In this document: positions 31,684-43,369 of the stretch, piece after piece
Position numbering within the stretch: position 1 is the stretch's first letter
Layout of the letters: every line of letters begins with the position of its first letter
From: Kingdonia uniflora
Taxonomy: Eukaryota; Streptophyta; Magnoliopsida; Ranunculales; Circaeasteraceae
Direction of reading: 5' to 3'
Assembly: GCA_014058105.1 (NCBI GenBank)
Contig: JACGCM010002684.1
Span: 558,001-622,000 of the forward strand
Length of the DNA stretch: 64,000 bases
The notes under the pieces: generated by a model
What the model was told of the DNA's origin: nothing
Seen by the model: the letters and a program-made list of their open reading frames with translations, nothing else
The model's database searches: none
Program-made: the position numbers and the translations under genes

Positions 31684-32185
31684 GATGAATAGGTTAAAAA
31701 CCATGACCTCGGGTTGAGGATTTTTGTAATAGTAACGTTTATTGCATGAGGCTGATATCTTATGACAAGTGATCTCTAGACTTATAAATGCTTGATCTTG
31801 TGTATATAAGAAGTTTAAAGTTTTTGAGAATCTAGAAAATTTAGTTTTCTTGGTGATTTTTCCTTTAATTTTTTTGTCCCTGACTCTTATAAAACTTTTT
31901 CTTTATATAGGCCTTTTCCGCAGTTCTTCATCGTGCTGGAGTATGTTCTTCAAACAATGTGGTTAGTGGCAATTGACTGAGTAACTGCTGAGTTCAAGAG
32001 AGACAGTGGCTTTGACTTGTTCAGGTTTTCCTGTTTGAGCTCGTCCCATATTTTTTATCAGTTCGTGGAGTATGTGGCAATGTTGACTGGAGAAGTCATG
32101 TCGAGAATGCGTGAGCCTGACATGGAGGTAGTTCGAACTGGATACAGATCGATTTAGGTAAGATTGAGGGATGGGCCCCTGTACA
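31684..32185 (-). repeat. 5' LTR of element D, inner end missing
   Basis: Aligns with 24841-25341: GAATAGGT, CATGACCTCGGGTTGAGG, TTTATATAGGCC, CTTGTTCAGGTTTTCCTG, and the end GGGCCCCTGTACA. The terminal-hairpin end (first ~120 bp on the plus strand) is absent, and coiled-coil coding sequence abuts it. Confidence 0.8.
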
Positions 32186-32645
32186 AAGGAAACATCAAAT
32201 CACATAAAAATAAATAAAGAAACAACATACGTGATAAAAAGAAGCATTTTCAAAGGACTTGTTGCTTACATAGACATGGAAGTTTATCTTAGCTACTTGG
32301 GCAATGAAAATACGCATTCAAGAGTCTGAACTATCCAATTTTAGAATTAAAAAGTACTAAAATATAAATATTTAATGCGATTAAAGCCCACAACATATGC
32401 ATCAGAAGAAGTGCGCCAACAAGCAAGACAATCAAATGAAATCTCTCTCCTAAAACTTGGGTTTTTATACACAAGTAACCTAAGAAGAAGAAACATTAGT
32501 AGGTTTATTTTCTCATATACTCTGTTATTTTACTTTCTCAATAAGTTCTTGCATCAAAATAATGGGGTATTTATCTTGGGCTTGTTATTATGTTGATTGT
32601 TTGACTTGATGTATATATTTAAGTATGAAAGTTTTATATGTACTT
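32186..32645. other. No gene recognised
   Basis: AT-rich spacer between D and the copia element. A 73-codon plus ORF (32375-32596) shows no domain and looks like chance. Confidence 0.35.
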
Positions 32646-33230
32646 TGTTGGGATGTTCTATATGAGTTCATACCCTCTAAAGGGTAATTAATGTACTAGT
32701 AGAAGATAGATCACTGTGAGGCTACTCTATTTTTGTTTAAACATAACCAAGTCTGCTCGAACAGACTCAATGCCTATTTGAGCAGGCCACCCAAAACTTT
32801 GATTCTTCGAATAGACCTTGGGTTTTTGTTCGAATAGAAAGGGTTTGTTCGAATAAATAATTTTTTGTTCGAACAGACATCGGTAAAACTCAATTTTGAG
32901 ATTGGATTGAAGGCTCTTGTTTGCCTCGAGATATGAGTGATTGTATTTGTCTCTCCCAAGTATATAAGGGATAGTTAGGCTTTTTATGTACCACCCTTGG
33001 TGAGATCTATTGGTAGAGGAAATCTTTAGAGATAAACCTTAAATTGTTTGTGAGATTAAAACCTTGGATCTTGAATAAACTCTCTTTCTATTGTACGGTG
33101 GATGTAGGAAATTGTGGAACCACATTAAACCGTGTGTTTGGTTATTGATTGTGTATTCCTTTAGATTGTTGCTTGTTTGTTGCTAACCAAATTGGGCTAG
33201 AGTTCGGCTTCTGCGGCTTGCGAGTCAACA
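32646..33230 (+). repeat. 5' LTR of copia element, TTCGAA-rich
   Basis: 585 bp from TGTTGGGATG to GAGTCAACA, with TG/CA ends, immediately followed by a primer-binding site. It contains GTCTGCTCGAACAGAC, CTTCGAATAGAC, GTTCGAATAGAAAGG, GTTCGAATAAA and GTTCGAACAGAC between 32750 and 32882, the same palindrome module as in the gypsy-C LTR. A TATATAAGGG box lies near 32961, with AATAAACTCTCTTTC downstream. Confidence 0.75.
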
Positions 33231-33242
33231 ATTGGTATTAGA
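33231..33242 (+). other. Primer-binding site of copia element
   Basis: ATTGGTATTAGAG, one transition away from the usual ATTGGTATCAGAG, complementary to initiator methionine tRNA and placed directly after the LTR end. Confidence 0.75.
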
Positions 33243-33346
33243 GTGAGGCTGGTTCCTCGGTGGTGCACAAAATTGAGGTAACGTCAACTTATCTTGAGTT
33301 TATTTAGGTTTTTAATTTCGGTTGGTGTTTAAAAATTGGGAGAACC

Positions 33347-36300
33347 ATGGTAGATGGAGATGAAACTAGTTCTTCAATAGAACCTAGTTCTTCGATGCCT
33401 AAATGGAATATAACGGTGATGTTTAACAATACAAAGATAAATGTTGAGAAATTTAACGGTATAAATAACTTTGGTATGTGGTGATGCAAGATTATTGATG
33501 CGCTAAGTCAACTAGACTTATATGAGGTGTTGGAGGACAAACTGGATGAGGTAGAGAAGAGTATTTAGAGGAAGATATACAAAAGGGCTTGTGGTCAAAT
33601 TTGCTTATGTCATACTAAAGATATAAAATACCTTGTAATGAACGAAACTTTGGCAAAAGAAATTTAAAGGATTCTAGAGGAGAAGTATTTGGTGAAGAGC
33701 ATCTAAAATTCACTCAATTTGAAGATCTTCTTATCGCTTCACGATGAGGCAATGGATTTCTATATTGGAGTACTTGAATAATTTCATTAAGTTATTAGCC
33801 AACTTGGCGAATCTAAAGGAAATTGTTAGCGATGGACAAAAAACACTTTTGTTCTTGAACTCACTGCTCGAAGAGTTTGTGCATTTTGTTACGACGATAA
33901 CATACGGGAAGAATTTATTGCAATACTCGGATATGACTATGACGGTTGTGAACCATGAATACCGAAGGAAAGAAAAATGCAAGTTCGAGGAATCAACATC
34001 CGAGGTATTAATGACTAGAGGAAGGTCTTTTGGACAAAAGGAAGTCGAGTGGTAACAACTTTTGATCGAAGTCAAAAGGTCGTAGAGTAAATAGCAACAA
34101 CTTGGGAAAAGACCAATGTGCTTTTTATAAGTAAATGGGTCATTGGAAAAATGAATGTCCCGCACTTCTTAAAAAGAAGATAGGGAGAAAATTAGGTTCT
34201 TCGATAAATGTGGCTTATGACATGGAAAATTGAGGTAATAATTTTGATTTATCTTTGACTATGTCATCTAATGCATGTGCTATTGATTCAAAAGAGTAGA
34301 TCTTGGATTCGGGTTCTACTTATCACATTTGTCCCGAAAGGGGTTGTTTTATAGTTTATAAAAGCTAGAAGGTGGAGCAGTGTTGATGGGAAACGATGAT
34401 TCTTATCGCATTATGGGGATAAGTACCATTCGCCTAAAGTTGTACAATGGGTTAGTTAAAGAGATTGATGAGGTTCAGTATATTCTAACGATAAAGAAGA
34501 TCATTATCTCAACTGGCTTACTTAGAGTGAAAGGCTGCAAGGTTGTGTCTGAGAATGGGGTATAGATGGATCTTAAAAGAGTTATGGTTGTATTGAAGGT
34601 CCAAAGAAGAAGTAACAACTTGTACTATTTGGATCTTAATATAATTGGCCTAGACCCCGTATAAGGTACACTATGATATTTGTGAGATAGATGAAATACT
34701 TACTAAAAAGGGTAAGAGGTATTTCATAACCTTTCTTGATGTCCATTCAAACTATACTCAAGTATACTTAATGAAACATAAGAGTGGGTCGATTGATGTG
34801 TTCATGATTTATGTAGCCGAGGTTAAAAATCAGTTTGATAGAAATATCAAAGATTTAAAAGTGATAGAGGAACTGAATACGAGTTACATGATTTTCAAAA
34901 CTTGTATGCATCCTTAGGCATTATTCGTGAGACGTCATCTCCATATTCTCTAGAATCGAATGGAAAAGATGAGCATAACAATAGGACTTTCATTAAACTT
35001 GTTGTAGTTATTTTACTTAGCCCTAGTACACCTAAAATGTTTTGGGGGGAAGCCTATTATTTGTATGCCATGTTTTAAACCATGTACCTTATGCAAAAAC
35101 TGATTTATGACCTTAGGAATTATGAAGAAACAAGAAGCCGAATGGTAGTTAGTTCAAAGTTTGGGGATGTCTAGCTTATGTGCGCAAACTGGAGCCTTAA
35201 AGGTTCAAGTTGGCAAATAAAACATATGAGTATGTTTTTATTGGTTATGGCATAAGCAATAAAGCATATAGATTTTTTTATCTTAAAGATAAAGTTATTA
35301 TTGATTTTTTAGAAGATGATTTTTATGAGGAATAGTTTCCTTATAAGTTGAGAGACAGTGGGGGTAGCAGTAGTTGTTGGGATTCTCAACCATCCACATC
35401 TTTGACACTTAGTATACCAAGATTTGAGGATCCTATTATTGTTGGCACTCAAGACATTAACCCTGAAGTTGAAAGAGGTAAACAAACAAAAAGGACTTAA
35501 AATTTTGATGATGATTTTTACGTAAACACCTTAGAGACTACCCCTACTACCATATAAGAAGCTTTGACTTCTGTTAATGTTGATATGTGGCAAGAGGCCA
35601 TAAATGATGAGATGGATTCTCTATCATCCAATGGCACTTGAAAACTGGTGGATTTACCTCCTTGTGGTTGTCATATCTTATTGGTTGTAAACGGATTTTG
35701 AAGAGGAAAATTTAACCACAAATGACTTTTGGATAAGTTTAAGGCAAGACTTGTAGTAAAGGGATATGTGAAAAAAAAACCTTATTTTCTTTGATACATA
35801 TTTCCCAGTTACTCGTGTTACCACCATTAGAATTTTGTTGGTCGCAGCTGCCGTTGACAACTTGGTTATCCATCAAATGGATGGAAATACTATATTCTTG
35901 AATAAAGTGCTTGAAGGGAAACTTTATATGGAGCAGCCTGAAGGCTTTGTGGTCCCTGGAGAAGAACATAAAGTTTGCAAGCTAAACCTTTTATGGTCTT
36001 AAGTAAGCTCCCAAATAGTGGTACAAAAGAATTGACCAACTACTTTTATATAATGGATTTGAGATTAATGATGTTGATAAGTGCCTATACTATTAAGATA
36101 TTTGGTGATATCTGTACTATGTTAAGTTCATATGTAGATGATCTTCTTATCTTTGGTTCTACTTTTGATTTTGTAGTAGAGACCAAGAATCTGCTAAGTC
36201 AGAATTACGATATGAAGGACTTAGGTGAGGCCAGTGTCATTCTTGGCATGAAGATCACACATACCGACTCTGGTATCTCTTTTGATCAATCTTATTATAT

Positions 36301-37100
36301 TAAGAAGATATTGAAGAAGTACAATTATTTTGATTGTAGACCTACTTGTATTCCTAGCAACCCTCAGGTCAAGATTTTAAAGAACCAGAGTGATTCTGTG
36401 AGGCAGAAAGAATATTCTAGTATTATTGGTATCCTTCAGTATGCTAGACTGCACTAAACCTGATATAGCTTATGTTGTAGGAGTATTATGAAGATTTACG
36501 AGTAACCCAGGTTTAGAGCATTGAAGTGCTATTGATAAAGTAATACGGTACCTTAAAAGGGTCATGAACTTGGGCTTACATTATAAGAGGTTACCCGTGA
36601 TCCTTGAGGGATTTAGCAATACAGACTATAACTCATTTTCGAATGATTCCAAAGCCACCAATGGATATATCTTTAGTATTGTTGGGGCGTCTGTTTCCTA
36701 GAGGTCTAAGAAACAGACTATACTAGCTTAGTTAACTATGGAGTCTGAGTTAGTTGTACTAGTTATAGCAAGTGAGGATGCATGTTGGTTGAAAAACCTT
36801 CTATCTTATATTCCTTTATGGAGTTGGCCTTTGTAGCCGATTTTGGTCCACTGCGATAGTACTAATACGGAACTGTTATTACAATTGTAAGAAGTTAGCA
36901 ATTTTTCACAAGCATAATACGATAAGAGGATTTCTCACGTCGAGTGCTGTTAGAGTGAACTACGTAAGATCGGAGAACAACCTTGCAGATCCTTTGATAA
37001 AAGGACTGTCTCGAGACAAGGTTTGAAACACATCGATAAGGATGAGACTTAAGTCTATTTTAGAATCACATGTGCTGGTAACCCAACCTATATGACTGGA
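33347..37100 (+). pseudogene. Ty1/copia Gag-Pol polyprotein relic
   Basis: All copia domains occur in order PR-IN-RT-RH. Gag starts at 33347 (MVDGDETSSSIEPSSS, then KFNGINNFGMW). A knuckle remnant (about 34112-34160) reads CAFYK, stop, MGHWKNECP. Protease: ILDSGSTYHICPERGCF near 34302. Integrase: KRYFITFLDVHSNYTQVYLM (about 34710) and SNGKDEHNNRTFIKLVV. RT: VTRVTTIRILLVAAAVDN, HQMDGNTIFLNKVLEGKLYM, and the active-site SYVDDLLIFGST with YVDD at 36131-36142. RNase H: TMESELVVLVIASEDACWLK (about 36737) and a final NNLADPLIKGLSRDKV. Many stops and frameshifts interrupt it, and parts of integrase and RT are shortened. Confidence 0.85.
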
Positions 37101-37617
37101 TATCCCAAGAACCAGGTCCAAACAGAAAACCATGCCAAATAATGATATAGTGGATTATGCAACTTTTAAAGCTAATAACTCATAGTTCATCCTGGTGTGT
37201 ATATATGTATGATATTCTTGCAGCGAGAATTAGGTTGAGCTTGTAACACTTAATAAGAACTATAGCTCATTCTTTGTGTGGGGTGCCTAGCTACAAGAGC
37301 ACTCTTAGTAGTCTCACCAAGGTGATTATGGAAGTGGGGCCGCTTCTTATAAGAATCGGGCTGAATTCTCTAGAGCCTTCACCTATTCTAGGATTGGGCA
37401 CATGCCCGTAATGTGCAGGCTACTTTAGGAACAACACTTAATAAAACCATGTTTGGTTTACCTTCATTACAGAAAGCTGGATAATAAGTTCATGATTGAG
37501 ATCACTTATTATTATCTACTTTGGGGATTGCCAACTATGTAAAGTTTTAAGTCCTAGACACCTTTACTTAAACATGTTCTATATCTCTTTTTGACACCGA
37601 ATTTCACACAATTTAAT

Positions 37618-37990
37618 AAGTGGGGGATTGCTGGATTTTATGTAATAAAATATTATTATAAAATTTAGTTTTAAACTCTTGGATTCCTAAGACTCTTAAC
37701 TACTTTATTTGCTTTAGTCCCACATGGGTGAGATAATAACTAATGAATAGAGATATTACCAAAGGTATACACTCTATGGTTATATAAGTGTCTAGATGGA
37801 AAGTATATGTGTGTGCGAGTATGTGAGGGTATTTTAAACCCTTGAAAATATTGGACATCCCTCAGGTAGCCCAGTGGGCAGGGCCAGCTCGGGCACGGGC
37901 ACGGGCTCAGGTTCGGGTTCGAGATCGGAATTTGGGCAATTGGCTCTTCCAAGCTCTGGAGCCCAGGGGACTTGGGCTTTGGGCCTCTAT
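37618..37990 (+). repeat. Copia polypurine tract and 3' LTR-like sequence
   Basis: AAGTGGGGGAT (37618-37628) is a typical copia polypurine tract, followed by TGCTGGATTTTATG. The next ~360 bp include TTAGTCCCACATGGGTGAGA, common near copia LTR starts, and a GC-rich hexamer-like stretch near 37885-37925. It does not resemble the 5' LTR at 32646-33230 and lacks its TTCGAA cluster. The right end is not defined. Confidence 0.5.
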
Positions 37991-38499
37991 ATTATTTTTG
38001 GAAAAAATTTATTCGATTTTTTAACTTAAAAGAAAACTAGACGTTATAAAATACTCCTGCATTAATTAAATAACAGTTTCGTATTAAATCTACTACATGT
38101 TTTATGACCGTTGTTAGATGTTATGCACATTTTTTTGACAATTGTTTTATCTTATTAAGTCAATAATTTTTCATATTTTGACTATGTAAGTACATGTGGT
38201 TCTATACCAAATACATAACAAAACTATGTAAGTACATGTGGTTCTATACCAAATACATAACAAAAAAGCACAAAACTTTCTATCTTTTCTCACTCTTTGC
38301 TTTCTACCAAGTTTTTATTTTTTATGATTGGTGGTACTAGTTATAGTAGTACACTGAGGTTTGTTTTATCTCAGCTATAGAAACATTTGGAAGGTTACTG
38401 TTGGAACAATTTGGCATCTCCGGGAATAGTTTCTTAAAAAACCTGATTTGCGTCTCCAGTAACTTTGATTTGATCACGGTTTGATATACTATGTCTACT
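37991..38499. other. AT-rich spacer without a gene
   Basis: Nothing recognisable except the 42-bp tandem duplication at 38181-38264. Confidence 0.4.
38181..38264. repeat. Perfect 42-bp tandem duplication
   Basis: Two identical adjacent 42-bp units starting ACTATGTAAGTACATGTGG (38181-38222 and 38223-38264). No mismatch is seen, so it is recent compared with the decayed surroundings. Confidence 0.95.
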
Positions 38500-39500
38500 A
38501 TGAGGGTTAACGATGATATTTTACCAATTATTGTTCTTATTTTCTAATAGATACGAATGGAACCCTATTCAAACTAAGCATCTTCGCGCATTTTACCTCC
38601 CCACAGATTCCATTTATAGACTTTAGCCATGGTTGTCAGTTTATATTTTCTCTTTCCTACCACTCTATCATGTTTCTGATCAATTTAAATGAATGATGGA
38701 TTTCAACCTCCAATTTAATCCTCTCATCTTTGACACATGAACCCATACGGGAATAATATGTCTAAAGTTAGGATTCTTGTCAATATGCATCCCCACACTG
38801 CAGTACTCATAAAACCAGAACACCAAAAATGACTAGAATCTAAACGACGAGTTCATATCATGCTCATTCTTTGCCACTGATACTAGGTATAGTCCCCTAT
38901 ACAGTGTAGCCATGATCAGAGATCCTCAACCGTATTTTTCCCCACCTATAATATGTTCGTCTTCCAAAGCCGCAAGATAACCCACCGCAGGAGAGGTGCT
39001 ACTATATGTGAAAATTTGTTTACCTATCATATAAGCAAGAAACAACCTCACGTACACAATATCTAATTCAGGCTTGTAAGTATAACTTTTTTCTTTTGGT
39101 CCAAGTCCATTTGAAACGACTTTAAAAAGACTATCGTGATGTTTTCATACTTTATATCATTGCTCCTTATCCCATAAAACAACTTTGAAGCTTCTTTGAC
39201 ATTTGAGTACTTATCATCATACGAGAGATTAATTCCCATTCAATAAAGGAGAGCCGTTAGCATCGCAACGTATAATGGCATAAAGCCAATCTTCCTACAA
39301 GGGAAATAAAAAGTATGGGTAGACGGCCACCACTGCTCCACAAGAACATGAACCGAACGGTTATCGATATTTCCTACCTAAATCGATAAATATTTTGCGA
39401 GACCCATTTCATCGAACAATTTCTGAATCGACGAATATTTAGATATAAGCTCCTACCACTTCAAGACCTTTTCTAGCGATCCCCGACATATTATTTTATC
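38500..39500 (-). pseudogene. Second plant mobile domain (PMD) relic
   Basis: Reading down from about 39420, the minus strand gives FDEMGLAKYLSI, then GNIDNRSVHVLVEQWWPSTH, TFYFPCRKIGFMPLYVAMLT, YDDKYSNVKEASKLFYG, and near 38900 a decayed ALEDEHIIG / MATLYRGLY-like section ending with YEYCGVGMHIDKNP-like residues. These match the PMD gene at 10830-12925 (LIQALTERWWPKMHMFLFPC; WFYEYCGVG). Much more degraded, with several stops and frameshifts. Probably carried by a transposon or a fragment of one. Confidence 0.65.
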
Positions 39501-39950
39501 TCGGCTCTACATTCAAAACACAAAAATACATTAGAATTTCATTTGAGCATTTCATCGAATATTTGTAAAATAACATTTTAATATGAGAATTTCAAAGAAA
39601 TCTTGCCAGTTTGTCTTCTGATCCAACGTTAACTATTGTACACATATTCAAAAACGAAATGAAAAGAAAATTAAAAATAATTGATGATCGAGGCTTGTAG
39701 TTACTACAATTTCCTTAAGGTATATTTTACCCTGCGGATGGTACTTCATAGTTAATGGTACTTATCTCCCAAGATACAATGATTGATTTATATAAACTTA
39801 AAGTACTCAAGTCAATACCCCTATTGAAATATCTGTGATTATACTCGCAAGAAGGTAGCAATACAAAATTAAAAGTGATTTGGGATTTTTTATCGTTTAT
39901 AAAATAGTACAGAAATGAGTTATTTATAAAGGAGAATATGAGTTATTAAG
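39501..39950. other. No gene recognised
   Basis: AT-rich sequence. No domain or repeat that I can name. Confidence 0.35.
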
Positions 39951-39959
39951 CCACCTATA

Positions 39960-40370
39960 GGCAAGGTTATGCCTTAAGAGACACCTCAATGAAGAGTTGT
40001 AACTCTTGGAGAGAGTAACCAACTCCTGAATAAATACCCAAAAATAGAAATGAAAAATGACTAAGTGTAAACTAGAAATCCCCATGAGCCCAAGGCCAAA
40101 TCATAGACTTATAAATAGTCTAGGTGGGTTATGGTTCAGGTCATGCAAGCAAGCCTATGGGCGTCCCCATATAGAAAGACTTCACACACTCGCCTTACAC
40201 ATGCGAGAGGGCACTACCTACTTACACATGCTACACATGATAGTAGTGTGTAATCCATAATAAAGTAAAAATTCTATTTTCACCTATTCAATGTGGTACG
40301 AAATAGAAACACCATGTTTAACATTCAAATCAACTAAACACATAATTTTTTTTTTCCAATACTAACATAC
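39960..40370 (-). repeat. Possible solo copia-type LTR
   Basis: On the minus strand it begins near 40370 with ATTGGAAAAAAAAA and ATTATGTGTTTAG and contains GTACCACATTGAATAGGTGA, similar to the GTCCCACAT...GGTGAGA block after the copia polypurine tract. A TATAAATAG word is at 40113. The ends are not verified and no target duplication was found. Confidence 0.35.
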
Positions 40371-41480
40371 GCCCATTTCTCCAGAAGAATGTCCACTCGG
40401 TGCAACTCACCAAGAGTTGGGATTGGATCAGTCATCATGAGCAATAACGGTAAGTCATTAGTAACAGTGTCTTTACCCATTCGTGCAACTTCAGTATTAG
40501 CATTGCATTTGTTTTTGGGAAATTTGTAGCCCGGTTACATCAACGATTCTCCTGACATTTTAATGGAGTTAATGGAATTAAATTTGGCCAAAAAATTACA
40601 AATTTATGAGATTGGGTTGGGTGTTATATTTTGGAGGAAAGAATTTTTTAAGGAAGGGTACATTGTTTTGCTCAAAAATAAACTATTGTTGGAGGAACAA
40701 GAGGCGTGCTTAACTTATAGGGGAAGCAATGCAGTTCAGGACTGTGTGGTATTAAAAAAATTATTTACGGTACTTGTGGTTCTTTTTTATTGGCCATGGT
40801 GTCGCGTAGTTCTGAACTAAAATTTTAATTATGGTACTCGTGGTGGTTTCTATTGGTTATGGTGACGCGCAGTTCTAAACTGCGCGGCGCATATAACTCG
40901 TTAAGATTTGGACATGTAACATCCTAACAATCATCCATTTCTGCCGCATAGTTTTAAACTGCGTTAAACTCTAATGACTGTGAGTGGGTTTGATACTGCT
41001 GTGGAAAATTCAAGGTTGGTTACTATTTAGGTCATTTAGTTGGTTTAAAACCAACCCTATTGCTGCATACGCTTTAAAGACTGGCTTGGGGCCTAGGTTA
41101 TGAGATGGTGGGGATACCCAACCTTGTTCAGTTCCATAGCCATACTATTCCTAAAAGCATCTCCTAAAATACCTAACTCACTTGGTTTTTGAGGTACCGC
41201 ATATGATTTTCTCAATTCAACAATACCTCACTCACTTGGTTTTCATCCCCAAAAAGCAAGCTTGAGACTTATTTTCCAAGGTTGAACCTTGCTTTTTGAA
41301 GTTGAAAAAATAACCAATTACAAATTAACACGTGGTGTTTTCACCTAACTTATTTGATTTCAATTCATTTTCCAATTTTGTGGGGCCCTTTTCCTTGTGA
41401 GATATTTCATTTTTTTTAAAACCCAACTGAGGTGCTGTTGGATAAAATTGGACCTCACCCAGTTGGATTTTTTTAGGGGC
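40371..41480. repeat. Intergenic with short local repeats, MITE-like end
   Basis: 40766-40818 and 40831-40884 are two ~53-bp similar units (GGTACTTGTGGTTCTTTTT / GGTACTCGTGGTGGTTTCT, both running to a GTAGTTCTGAACT / GCAGTTCTAAACT end), 65 bp apart. The second includes GCGCAGTT-cta-AACTGCGC, an inverted repeat. At 41150-41460, CTAACTCACTTGGTTTT, CTCACTCACTTGGTTTT and the roughly complementary CCCAACTGAGGTGCTG suggest a small MITE. The 85-codon plus ORF (40563-40820) has no recognised domain. Confidence 0.4.
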
Positions 41481-41819
41481 ACTTTGGATACTTAAATTTT
41501 TGGGCCAGCCAAGGGTAAACCTAGTTGGCCTATCCTAGATATGTGTTTGGTCATTTTTACCAGTTATCCTAGTTCTGATTTTTATGTTGTTTGGATACTT
41601 GTATCGTAAACCAGTTCTTATAATTATTTTTAATTTTTTCTAATAAAAATACTCAAATTAAATTTATTAAGAACATCAATACATGTACTCAAAATTATAA
41701 TAAAATAGTCATTAATATATGCAAGTGATTGTAATATTACTTATTACATTAATATTCAAATTGTTTCTACGAAAGCCAAATATCTGTTATTCTACATTTC
41801 ATTAACAATTGCTTGACTC

Positions 41820-43090
41820 AATTGAAATACTATTTTTGTTGTGCCATTCGCGAAGTACCCTAGTTCCTTGCATTTGTCTTTTATTCTCTTCACCTTCATC
41901 TTCATTATCATCTTCTTCCATTTCACTTAATAACTAATCATTTATGTGCTTCCTTCTTATGTGGTTATGTATGATACAACATGCAATAACAATCTTCACC
42001 TTTGTTTCAAATGGGTAAGGAGATGCAATTCTCAATTTAGCAAAGTAGGCTTTCAATATGCCAAAAATACATTTTATGGCATTTCTGGCCGATGAGTGTC
42101 AGTCACTGTATAACTCCTTTGTATTTCTTGGATTATCACCACCCATAAATTTACTTAAGTAATATTTAACACCACGAAATAGTGCAGGAAAACCTTGTAT
42201 ATTTGCAAAACTTGCATCGATGAGATAATATTTTCATATATATATATAAATAAAATTAACATTTATTCGAATTTAATTTTATCATACTTTTACGCTTAAT
42301 AATTCATACCTTCAGGAATTTGAAGCTTAACTTCCCATGTTAAAGTTGACTATAGTACACATGAGTCTGAAGCCAAACCTTCCCAGCCCGCCAAAACATA
42401 CTAAAATTGTAAATCGAATGAACGTGCGGCTAAAATATTTTGTATAATACTCCCTTTTCGATTGCAAAAAAGCTCTGTGATCATTAGGGTTTATAAGCGT
42501 TGGGATGTGCGTGTCATATATTACCCCCACACAATCTTTATGAAAATTTCATAAAATGTTAAAGTACGAAATTCAAAAAGAAAGCCAATATTTATTAAAA
42601 TTATAATCTTAAAATATGGAGAAAAAAAATCTTGAATCATTTAAGATATCTTTCAGAGTATCAGGCTCTGCAGGCTGCAAGAATTTTGGTACAAGAGAAA
42701 CAACATCATCGAAAGCAGTATTGAAGTGGCGACAAACAGTTTCTCTAGAATCTTGATATCATTCTTGAACTATTATACTGTGTTCGTCATGACCAATAGT
42801 ATATAAAGACATTTCTACTTGCTCATCAACACTAACTCCCCTCTTATTACGTAATGAGCCTCCCGTGTTTAAAATATCACACAACTTTTTAAAGATAAGT
42901 TTATCCATACGAAGGTTTTTATACATCCGAACATAATTACTGTTCACTAATACAGTGATTTATTCTTTACCAGTTAATTTTGAGTTACAACATGGATCCT
43001 TTGATATATGATTCTCGTAGTATTAAGAAGTTGCAACTGCAACAGCCAGGGCAATCATATCTTCTTCATCAGAATCATAGTCACCCATTG
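41820..43090 (-). pseudogene. PIF/Harbinger element 2 transposase
   Basis: A HARBI1-like DDE nuclease relic. The N-terminus (42947-42759) reads MNSNYVRMYKNLRMDKLIFK, KLCDILNTGGSLRNKRGVSV and DEQVEMSLYTIGHDEHSIIV. The frame then recovers VSLVPKFLQPAEPDTLKDIL and, at 42530-42327, GVIYDTHIPTLINPNDHRAF with the first catalytic Asp. In 42230-41940 it continues SFANIQGFPALFRGVKYYLS, MGGDNPRNTKELY, NAIKCIFGILKAYFAKLRIA and VIACCIIHNHIRRK. The Glu in the last DDE motif is not visible (NAIKCIFG where relatives have a VIERSFG-type sequence). Stops and frameshifts occur. It is a different subfamily from PIF element 1. Confidence 0.8.
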
Positions 43091-43369
43091 CACTTTACTT
43101 CCTGCACTTCGTATAAATTAATATTCAAAATTTAAATAACCACAAAATTAGAAAATAAAAAAATTGCTTTAAACTTTAATAATTGCTATTAGATTTAATA
43201 ATAAGAATTTTTTTTGCTAATTTATTATGTAATACTACATTAAAGTTTAAATGAACTAAAAAATAAATGAAGAAAGATCTTACTTAAATAATAAATAATA
43301 ACTAAACTAGAAAAAAATAATTTTAGAGGTTACAATACTAGTTATTTTTCTTAGGATTTATTTTCGACA

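Larger units (their letters stand above)
24724..32185 (-). mobile_element. Tat derivative D: LTRs around the accessory block
   Basis: The left LTR (24724-25341) is followed by a polypurine tract readable on the minus strand, so it is the 3' LTR of a minus-strand element. The right LTR (31684-32185) is the same sequence in the same orientation, without its first ~120 bp. Between them lies only the plus-strand accessory block; gag and pol are gone. This looks like a large internal deletion that removed gag-pol, the primer-binding site and the inner edge of the 5' LTR. No matching target duplication is seen (GATAC on the left, AAGGA on the right). Confidence 0.7.

Noticed and set aside
38181..38264. 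CRISPR-like or satellite array
   Set aside because: Only two units with no spacers. The genome is a plant, and no repeat-spacer structure exists anywhere in the window.
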